This document shows, in pieces, positions 56,451-64,000 of a stretch of 64,000 nt of DNA (position 1 is its first letter; every line of letters begins with the position of its first letter). Both the position numbers and the translations under genes were made by a program. Origin of the DNA: Cycas panzhihuaensis (taxonomy: Eukaryota; Cycadophyta); NCBI GenBank assembly GCA_023213395.1, contig CM041465.1:124937741-125001740 (forward strand), written 5' to 3'. Below the pieces are notes generated by a model. It had not been told where the DNA came from. It was given only the letters and a program-made list of their open reading frames with translations, and searched no databases.

Positions 56451-57350
56451 TGAGCATTTTAAAAATGAGAAATGTGTCATTAGTGACAAGTATGATCAAG
56501 TTGTAGCCATTGGTCAGGAAGACCATGGACTTTATAAGATGGATGTTAATAATATAACCCTTGATTCTGCTTACTCTGTCACTCAATCATTGTCAAAGAT
56601 GCAACTTTGGTATCAATGTCTAGACCACTTAAGCTTAGACAATGTCAAGCTAGTGATGAGCAAAAACATGGTGCATGGGCTTCCAAGACTGTATGGTTCA
56701 AAATACCTTTGTGAAGCATGTATAATGGGGACACAACATCGATTGTCTTTCCCTAGAGGCAAAGCATCGCATGCGTCATATCCTTTGCAGTTGATACATT
56801 CAAATCTATGTGGACCTATGTCCACGACATCCTTTGTAGAAGCATTGTACTACATCTCCTTCATAGATGATTTCTCTCACAAAGTTTGGGTCTACTTCAT
56901 CAAATAAAAATCTGAAGCATTCCAAAAGTTTAAAGAATTCAAACTTGAAGTGGAGAATGAATTTGGCCATTCAATCAAGATTCTAAGGTCAGATAATGGA
57001 GATGAATTCACTTCAAAGGAATTTATCCAATTCTGCAAGGATAACGACATTCATAGACAGCTAACCATTCCTCATACTCCTCAACAAAACGCAGTTTCCG
57101 AACGGATGATCAGAACTTTGGCAAAGAAAGCCAAAGCCATGATGCATGCAAGAGGACTAACATGCACATATTGGGCAGAAGCATTCCCCACAGCTGCCTA
57201 TGTGGCAAATCAGAGTCTTACATCAACAATTGTCGACATCACACCAAAGGAGGCTTGGTCTAGCAAGAAGCCTACCGTCAATCATTTAAAACATTTGGGT
57301 GCACTGCATATATGCACATCCCCGATTAGCAAAGAGCTAAGCTAAATAAA
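56451..57350 (+). pseudogene. K2 GAG-pre-integrase and integrase
   Basis: Open frame 56539-56907 has LWYQCLDHLSLDNVKLVMSK and LCEACIMGTQHRLSFPRGKA, the zinc-binding half. LIHSNLCGPM replaces the first catalytic aspartate (LVHSDLCGPM in relatives) by asparagine. After a TAA, 56950-57345 has ILRSDNGDEFTSKEF (aspartate kept), TPQQNAVSERMIRTLAKK (glutamate kept) and EAWSSKKPTVNHLKHLGALH. A frameshift follows, and the post-integrase block KAYKLYDPVGKKMHLS resumes at about 57385. Confidence 0.9.
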
Positions 57351-57885
57351 CATAGTCTAAAATGTATTTTTGTAGGCTATACCATTCACAACAAGGCATA
57401 CAAATTGTATGATCCTGTTGGTAAGAAAATGCATCTCTCAACAGATGTAATCTTAGTTGAAGATGAACACAAGGAGTTGGAATCAACATCCATCCAACCT
57501 CCTCTTAACAAAGGCAAAAAGATTGTTGAGGACTGACTTCCTTCTCAATCTTCAACACCATGTACATCATCTGCACCAGCTAATCCTTCTACTTCATCAG
57601 AATCTGCTCCACTTAATCCCAGCACATCTTCTGTTGATTAACCACTCTAACTAGAAGATCTTGAGGTGCAAGTCACATCAGTTAAAAAGTTGCCCAAATG
57701 GTATACTCAGACTGTTCAAGACAACGAAATCATTGATAGAAAGCGTCCATCAAAATATCAACAGTAAACCAATTATGCACTTATGGCTGAAGTGTTACGT
57801 ATTGATGAGCCTTCCACTTTTGAGGAGGCATATGAAAATGAAAATTGGAAGACTGCCATGGATGAAGAAATTCATTCTATTGAAT
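57351..57885 (+). pseudogene. K2 post-integrase linker and RT stub
   Basis: This reads KAYKLYDPVGKKMHLSTDVI, a Ser/Pro-rich linker and then TFEEAYENENWKTAMDEEIH, the very start of copia RT (the region before KNGTW). It ends at HSIE. Everything from the RT fingers to the end of RNase H is deleted. Confidence 0.85.
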
Positions 57886-57985
57886 TGTATTGTTATGCAT
57901 TGTATTGCCAGAATGTTATGCATTGAATTGTATTGGCAGAATGTTATGCATTGAATTGTATTGTTATGAATTCTAATAAAAATTC
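57886..57985 (+). repeat. Short AT repeats at the K2 deletion junction
   Basis: Units such as GAATTGTATTGGCAGAATG plus TTATGCATT recur two to three times between the RT stub and the 3' LTR copy. They resemble filler DNA made during break repair. Confidence 0.75.
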
Positions 57986-58227
57986 TGTTTAAGTTGTATT
58001 GTTATGCTGCCAGTTTGCTGATCAAACCGATATTCATTTGGAGATTAGACCAATTCCATCTCCTCCACATTTTGGTATTATCTTGCTCATGCTATTTCAT
58101 GTTTAGTCTTTTATCTTGTTTACTTGATTAGCCTTTCATTGTTAAGTGTTGATCTCTTTGATTCTAGAACTAGAGTTGAACATTCTTCTAGATTGTTGTT
58201 ATTGTAGGCTAAATGCCATTTTCAACA
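57986..58227 (+). repeat. Truncated 3' LTR of K2 (R-U5-like)
   Basis: 242 bp colinear with 52652-52893, with about 13 substitutions by eye. It starts at TGTTTAAG, close to the expected RNA start, and has no U3. Confidence 0.85.
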
Positions 58228-58315
58228 TAGCTCCAAATTTGTTTGTTATCTTATTTTCAAATTTAATGTATGTCATATACTTATTTTCATACATATATAT
58301 CTTTCTATATATTTT
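58228..58315 (+). repeat. 88-bp direct repeat flanking K2, right copy
   Basis: See 52354-52441. Confidence 0.9.
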
Positions 58316-59449
58316 ATATGTAGTAGATTTTGATCCAGGGCACTTGGAATGGTTGAGGGATGGCTCCAGGGACGGTGGACAGTTGAAAGCCCAGAAGAAA
58401 TCAAGTATTCCAATAAAACTAGTGAAGTGACAATTAGTGGACAGTTTTGGAACAGTTCCAATATGCAAGGGACAATTGTAAGCCACAATACCAACTCTCA
58501 AGGAATGGTTCCAAAGCACCTCAACGACAGTTCAAATTGCATCAGAATGGTTGTGGAACGGTGGATGGTTCTTGGGACGGTTCAATGCCTAAGAGCCAAG
58601 CATCATGATTTTAAGGACATACAAATGTACCCAACAATGTTAAATATTGTTGATTAGGGATTTTGTGTTATGAATGGCCAAGAGTCATGATATAAAAGTT
58701 GTACCCTTTTAGGTTTTGGCCATGTAAAACTATATTAAAGAGTTATTTCTCCTGTTGGTTCAACGATGAGAGTCGAGCAATTGAGTCCTACTGTATATTC
58801 TCAAGGATGAGAGCCAGACAATAAAAGTGATGTAATCTTCTCTTCAATGATGATAAAATATATAGGCTATGAGGAAATACTTGTGCATTTAAGTCTCTGA
58901 TATTGATTGCTTCTAGTGCGATGATAGATATGTTGCATATGTAAGGATGTTGTAGGTTGCTACATAAGTTGTCAATGTTTTAAAGTGCAGACAACATCAA
59001 GAAGGTGAAGAGGACACAAAATAGATATATTATTGGGCGGTTTCGAGACACTGGTGGGCCAAATATCTATTAACATTGGTTTCGTTGCTAAACCCTTTTG
59101 AGTAGAAAATAACCTAAGGCTTTAAGGCAAATGAGAGTGCATGTATAAAGATCAAAAGCCCCTAGTTGCCATCATGATGGCAATTTCTAACTAAACCACG
59201 ATAGCCAGGGGACCTTCTAATGCCACCTAAGAAGCCTTTCGGGAATAAAGTACCAGAATCTAGTCATTAGAGGGCAATGTGTTGTGCAAAAGAGAAACAA
59301 ATTAAGGCAGGTGCACAAGAGGGGTTCACCGCTAAGAGAAAAAATTAAAGAATAATCTAACGAAAGTGGATAGACAACACCACAAACAACCATAAGTGAA
59401 GAAGGCATTATGATAGATGAAACTACACCCAACATATTTGACCTATAAG
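58316..59449 (+). other. Possible LTR and leader of a gypsy gag relic
   Basis: The segment contains GATATAAAAG (58690) and CAATAAAAG (58820) about 130 bp apart, compatible with a promoter and a polyadenylation signal of an LTR upstream of the gag relic. A GATGAGAG..GAGCAA/GATGAGAGCCAGACAA duplication occurs at 58765-58820. No partner LTR was found, so this stays tentative. Confidence 0.3.
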
Positions 59450-60330
59450 AAGCTTTGGTAGTAGGGGAAGACCTAGAGCTGGAAGAAAACCGAAAGAACA
59501 TAAATGATAAGGAAGATAAAGCAAAAGGAGGCCTCCAGACAATTTGGGAACATTATTTCACAAGCAAGTTATTTAATACACCACCAAAATCTAACAAAGG
59601 GACACTTATATTCAAAACATCATTAGCAATACAAATACCAAGAGAAGGGTAAATACAAGTAAAGATCCCTAGTATTAACCCATTATTTAAGGAGAAGGAA
59701 TAGACAATGCTAGAAGGAGGGTTGTCACTTAAACTTGATAAAGGAAAAAGTATCAACACCTAGGACACTTACCAATATGGCATTTTCAAGTTGTTACAAC
59801 AAGAGTGCATTCAATCATTTGAAGTTTGATGGATCCATAGAAGTAGAAGAATATATGTACCTTTTTAACAATCTGATTGAGGCACAAAATATTACAAGTG
59901 AAAAAGATATCAAGGGAATGCTCATAAGTGTGCTAAGAGGAGTACCACTCGTATGGTACAAGGAAATAGATGGAAGTAGTAAGTCTTGGCAAGAAATTTC
60001 TAATGTCTTTAAGGAGAGATTCTAGAAACTAAAAAACAATGAAACCGTACTCCAAGCACTTGGGAAAATAAAACAATAGCTAGGAGAATTAATATTAGAT
60101 TGCTCTAGCTAAACGTCTGAAATAGTGGCTAACATTATCAATAAAGATAGGCTACCGAATTTCATGCCAAAGAGTTATTTCATAAATGGGCTAAACCAAA
60201 ATGGAGAAATACCCTACAACAAAGACTAAATAAATCATTCACCAAAACAAAGGAGTTGGCTTTAAAATTTGAAAAGGAGTTAGATGTTGAAGACCTTGGT
60301 ATTTGTTTCCCACAATCTAGAAGTTTCACA
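59450..60330 (+). pseudogene. Retrotransposon gag relic (gypsy type)
   Basis: Open frame 59735-60025 has FNHLKFDGSIEVEEYMYLFN, the helix NNLIEAQNITSEKDIKGM and LRGVPLVWYKEIDGSSKSWQ followed by EISNVFKERF, the retrotransposon gag core (domain with F.G....W...F and a terminal F..RF). After stops the text continues with ETVLQALGKIKQ and FMPKSYFINGL near 60040-60190. No zinc knuckle, protease or RT follows; sequence of another kind begins at about 60330. Confidence 0.7.
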
Positions 60331-61189
60331 GTCATTGTGCCAATAGGTAAGTGCAAGTATGTGCTTCTTCCTTTCTAGTTTAGCTTAGATTAGTTCTTTT
60401 ACAAGTGTGTGTTGTTGTTTGCTTGTTGGTCTTTCGAATGAATGTGCCTACATTTAGTCAATGATGAATCCCACCATGGTCGGTGGCTTAACAATTGTCC
60501 ATCCAAGCTCGATGGGTTAAAAACGGCCTTTCAGTATCTCTGCAAGTCACGTTTCGCCCTTCTTTTCTCATGTTTGCAACACTACTTTGCTTAGTTTGCC
60601 CTTTCGGACATCCCTTTTTTATGCATTTTCATCCATCCCGCTATGATTTTCGTTTGCCCCGCTCTATTTTTTGCCCATACCGTTCTAATTTTTGCTATCT
60701 TACTTTGATTTCTATTTGCATTTGCATAAAAAGAAATTTCCACGATACCATGAAGTTCACCACAATACCGCAAAAACATAAACTTCACAGTATTGTGGCA
60801 AACTTCGCAAAACCAATTTTTTCACTTTGAAATTTTTTTAGCCTGTGGTTGGTCATGTATTTATGGCACCTAACCGCAAACCAATCAATTAGATTCATCA
60901 AAACCATGGACTGCCCATGGGTTTTGATTGAATACCATAGGCCAATTAATGCTCTAGCATTAATTAGCACCAAAACCAAGGGAAATTTGCCCGTGGCTTT
61001 GGTCCATGGTGTTTTGGCAATCTATGGGCCCTAACCTTTTAATTTTCTATTTATACGCCTCCCATTTCATGGCGAGTGAGAACCAAAATCTATAATGTTA
61101 TGCTATCGAAATGCTACGAAATCTAGGTAAAATTTTCTTTGCACTCAAATTTGATCGTTGGCTTCCTTATTTGTCTTGGAGATTGAACA
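60331..61189. other. Block with inverted repeats and a promoter-like end
   Basis: No protein family. A perfect 9-bp inverted repeat (CCACAATAC/GTATTGTGG) lies at 60760-60798 and an imperfect hairpin (CAAAACCATGG/CCATGGGTTTTG) at about 60899-60926. Another imperfect one lies near 60970-61005. TTTCTATTTATACGCC at 61040-61055 could be a TATA box. It may be a foldback element or an LTR. Confidence 0.35.
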
Positions 61190-62095
61190 CTAGTTGTTGT
61201 TGGAGCACTCTCCAGTTGGAGTGGAATGTCATTGGCATCCCTCTATCATTAAGAATTGGGGCAAGTTGCCGATAGAGTGTCGTGTCTTCCTCTCGAGTGT
61301 CTTCATCAGGAAGTTTGACATTGGGCTCCATTGGAGTAGACATTGTTCTGGCGTCTTCTAATCGGAACTTGATTAGAAGATCGTTGATATATTTTTCTTG
61401 GAAGAGAGATTTTTACATTGTATTGAATTACCTCAATTCCCAAGTAATATCTCATTAGTTCAAGGTCAGACAATTCGAAGGATTTTGACAAGTCCATCTT
61501 TAATTTGTTGATATCCTGCTCATTGTTTTCAATTATCAACATGTCGTCCACAAAGATCAGGAGCTATATGACTTTGCCTTTTTCTCTCTTGATGAACAAA
61601 GTTGCATCAACGTTTTGATAGTCACATACCTCATAAGCAAATTGCCTCATTTGGTTGGACAACTTGGTGAACCAAGCATGAGGGGCTTGTTTTAGGCCAT
61701 ATAGCGGCATTTTCGATGCACTGCGTTACGCTCTGTCCTGCTATCTCAAAGCCTTTAGGTTGTGTCATGAAGATTTTTCCTTCCAAATCTCCATTGAGAA
61801 AAGCAATTTTCACATCAAGTTGGTGGATTTTCCAACCCTGTTGAACAGACAATTCCACAAATGCTCTGATTGTGGACCATTTGGTAGTTGGTGTGAAGAC
61901 CTTTGTGTAGTCGATGCCTTCCCTTTGGGTGAATCCTTTTGTGACCAACCTCGCATTGTGTTTTTCAAGTGTGTCGTCTGGTCTGTATTTATTTTTGAAC
62001 ACCCATTTGTTTCTGACTACCTTCCTTCCCAAAGGTAGATCAATGAGCTCCCATGTACCATTCTTGATCAAGGATTGGTATTCCTCATTCATGGC
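61190..62095 (-). pseudogene. K3 reverse transcriptase
   Basis: Open frame 62092-61631 reads NEEYQSLIKNGTWELIDLPL, RNKWVFKNKYRPDDTLEKHN, TKGFTQREGIDYTKVFTPTT and HQLDVKIAFLNGDLEGKIFM. After a frameshift, 61551-61306 begins with the active site VDDMLIIENNEQDINKLK and has LSDLELMRYYLGIEV. Further left TPMEPNVKLPDEDT and TLYRQLAPIL remain near 61245-61335. The aspartate pair is kept. RNase H is absent. Confidence 0.9.
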
Positions 62096-62780
62096 ATTTC
62101 TCCAAACTGTGTTTCATAGCTTCTTGGTATGATAGAGGCTCGCCATTTGAAGCAAGGTGCAATTCAGCTGGTTCGAGCTCTGTGGGAAGTGATGTTTGCT
62201 CCCTTGCTCTGTAGGTACCGCTTCGAGTGGTAGTTTTGCCTACCTCATCAGATCTCAAGTCTTTGTGCAACCGGTAGGCTTCTCAAAAACCTTTGGTTGG
62301 GAATGAGGTTCTCATTTCCACAACATCCTAGTTTTTATTTTGATCCTGAAAAGGATCGTGGGAGATGTATGGTCTAGAGGTCGATGACATTGTTGGAGAA
62401 GATGACCCTGCAACTAAAAGTGGTGAAGGTGGTTCTTCTGCAGCTCATTTTCCTTTTGATGTTTGACGTGGTGATTCTTGGCTACTCTCCCAAGATGGCG
62501 TTGGATTGGCGCACATTGGCACAGGATATAAGTCAAGGATAGTGTCCTCTGGGGCTCTATTGTCAGATTCCAAAATTTTGAATATTTCTTCAATGTCTAC
62601 CCCCCCAAATGTTGGAATTTGTACATCATATTCCTGGACATTATTGTATCTATAAGATGGTGCTTTAGAATCAATCCAAAGTAGTTGATCCTCTGTCTCT
62701 GCAAACACCACATCTCTAATGATAATGATCTTCTTTAATGTTGGAATGAAGACCTTGTACCCTTTCTTGTTCATGGGGTA
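62085..62780 (-). pseudogene. K3 integrase-RT linker
   Basis: Open frame 62774-62445 starts MNKKGYKVFIPTLKKIIIIR (the post-integrase block GYKV..P...I...RDV.F) and continues into an acidic, serine-rich linker. A second frame at 62270-62085 has RSDEVGKTTTRSGTY and EPLSYQEAMKHSLEKC, which leads into RT. Confidence 0.8.
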
Positions 62781-63600
62781 CCCAACAAAGATGCTCTTAA
62801 AGCTCGCGGTTGGAACTTATTTCTGTGCTCAACAAAAATGTGAGCATAACAAGTAGAAACGAGAATTTTGAAGTGATGGATGGTGGGGGTCCATCCAGTC
62901 CATCGTTCATTTGGAGACAGGCTGAGCTTCGATGGACTAATGTTGTTCATGCAGTAGACTACAGTATAAATAACTTCGGCCCAAAGATATGCAGGTACAT
63001 TCTTGAAAACGAGCATAGCCTGTGCCATATTCATTATGGTTTTGTTAGTCCTTTCAGCAATGCCATTCACTTACAATAGTTGTTTGATGCTTGATCCCCT
63101 GGTGATGTAAGAAGTCTTCAAATTTATTTGAAGTCTATTCGCCACTATTGTCTGTCCTGAAATGCTTCAGCTAATATCCGAACTCCTCTGTGAGAGTCTT
63201 GAATGCCTTGAATACTGTGAATGCTTCATCTTTTGATTTGAGAAAGGTCACCCATTACTTTCGAGTGAATTCATTAATAAATATAATGTAGTACCTCTTC
63301 CCTGTGAGAGAAGGGATAGGCATAGGCCCACAGATGTCTGAGTGTACAAATTCAAGAGGCTGACTGGCTTTCCACTGACTCTGGGGAAATGGTTGTCGAT
63401 GGGATTTGGCAATAATGCAAGATTCACATTTGAACGACTTAGAGGAAAATCTAGGCAGACCTGAAGCAGAATAGGAGATTTCTTTAAGTTGATCAAGTTT
63501 GACATGCCCCATGCGAGCATGCCAGAGAGCATTTGGGGACAGCTTGGAATGAGTCAAGGTGACATTATATGCAAGTTCTTCTTCGACACAGATGGGGGTA
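62771..63600 (-). pseudogene. K3 integrase
   Basis: GAG-pre-integrase text LWHARMGHVKLDQLKEIS and CESCIIAKSHRQPFP supply the zinc-binding residues. EFVHSDICGPMPIPSLTGKR keeps the first catalytic aspartate. RTDNSGE near 63140 has the second, and NGIAERTNKTIMNMAQAMLV (63070 downwards) has the glutamate. ERWTGWTPTIHHFKILVSTC closes the domain. A degraded stretch at 63070-63250 breaks the frame. Confidence 0.9.
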
Positions 63601-64000
63601 GTAACTTGGTATGTAAAAGAAGACAGCGTGGTTCCAGTTAGTCTAAATAGCTTACCTTCAAGTTTCTCAGTCATCACCACAAAACATGGAGGCAGGTGAA
63701 TAACACGAAAAACTTGATCATTAGCTGTGACACTCAGGTCGAATCCACAGGAGACAAGTGTGGATAGCGACAAAAGGTTTTGTTTGAGATGGGGTATATA
63801 CAAAACATCTTTTAAAGTAAACTCGGGCAGACCTGGGAGCTTTAGACATATGGAGCCCATGCCTTGAATAGGCTGTGTCGACTTATCGACCATGTGTACT
63901 ACTCCGGTGACCTCTAAATCAAAATCCTGGAAGAAGTCACGATAACAGGTCATGTGTTAGGTAGCTCCTATGTCCATAACCCAGTCTGATGATGATGTTG
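63600..64000 (-). pseudogene. K3 aspartic protease
   Basis: Open frame from 63953 (TCYRDFFQDFDLEV) covers the protease body with LPEFTLKDVLYIPHLKQNLL and SLSTLVSCGFDLSVT. Just upstream, near 63955-63985, DWVMDIGAT then a stop and HMT matches WI.DSGATHHMT, with the catalytic DSG changed to DIG and one codon turned into TAA. The domain runs off the window edge. Confidence 0.85.

Larger units (their letters stand above)
52442..58227 (+). mobile_element. Defective Ty1/copia element K2 with 88-bp flanking duplication
   Basis: Plus strand. The 5' LTR is about 52442-52893 (start TGCACACC, end TTCAACA), followed by PBS, a 2.2-kb leader, gag, protease, GAG-pre-integrase and integrase. The frame then stops at the first residues of RT; RNase H, the polypurine tract and the U3 of the 3' LTR are missing. 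The 3' LTR copy (57986-58227) equals only the last 242 bp of the 5' LTR. The element is bounded on both sides by the same 88-bp sequence instead of a 5-bp duplication. Confidence 0.8.
61190..64000 (-). mobile_element. Ty1/copia pol relic K3, truncated and running off the window
   Basis: Minus-strand copia text enters from the right edge with protease and proceeds leftward through GAG-pre-integrase, integrase, linker and RT to about 61190, where it stops abruptly in RT. RNase H and the 3' LTR are not seen. Gag and the 5' LTR lie beyond 64000. It is a different copia family from K1 and K2 by its sequence. Stops and frameshifts are moderate. Confidence 0.85.

Noticed and set aside
58146-58657. 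Open frames right of K2
   Set aside because: They cover the end of the 3' LTR, the 88-bp repeat and flanking sequence; no family features.
1-64000. CRISPR arrays, rRNA genes, organellar DNA inserts
   Set aside because: No regularly spaced short repeats, no rRNA-like or recognisable plastid or mitochondrial gene sequence was seen.

Overview
This is AT-rich nuclear DNA from a land plant with a large, retrotransposon-filled genome. The evidence is nested plant-type Ty3/gypsy and Ty1/copia elements primed by initiator-methionine tRNA, a hAT-type transposase relic, spliceosomal exon boundaries, and fragments of plant genes (glycine-rich RNA-binding RRM, DUF538) carried inside a retroelement. The many old, stop-riddled copies and the strong CpG loss would suit a gymnosperm, but the sequence does not prove that. 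There are no bacterial operons, rRNA genes or CRISPR arrays.

Layout. 1-10836: an old plus-strand gypsy array (A) with the order pol end, LTR, gag-protease, LTR. Its gag is split by a complete minus-strand gypsy element (G1, 4057-9560, TSD TAATC). 10837-15270: degenerate DNA without clear genes. About 15270-18629: a minus-strand LTR element without recognisable pol (B). 18630-28028: relics, including an aspartic protease fragment, a hAT transposase pseudogene at 24726-25500 and several tandem duplications. 28029-43904: a second pol-less LTR element (C) into which two elements jumped separately: a copia element (K1, 28905-34922) and a gypsy element (G2, 35839-41970, TSD TCAAT). 43905-52353: low-repeat, probably genic DNA. 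It holds two phase-compatible minus-strand exons of an unidentified host gene (51829-52005 and 46544-46648). The intron between them contains a 4.1-kb LTR element (D, 47582-51688, TSD TGTGC) with gag and two captured plant gene fragments. 52354-58315: a damaged copia element (K2) bounded by an 88-bp direct repeat instead of a 5-bp one, whose 3' LTR begins near the expected transcription start. 58316-61190: a gypsy gag relic and a block of inverted repeats. 61190-64000: a minus-strand copia pol relic (K3) running off the window.

None of the retroelements has an unbroken set of proteins. G2, K1 and D are the best preserved structurally, with matched LTRs, PBS, PPT and near-perfect or perfect TSDs. 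Most interesting are element D with its two captured gene fragments, the 88-bp flanking duplication and R-U5-like 3' end of K2, the host exon pair split by D, and the signals shared between pol-less elements B and C and the autonomous gypsy elements.
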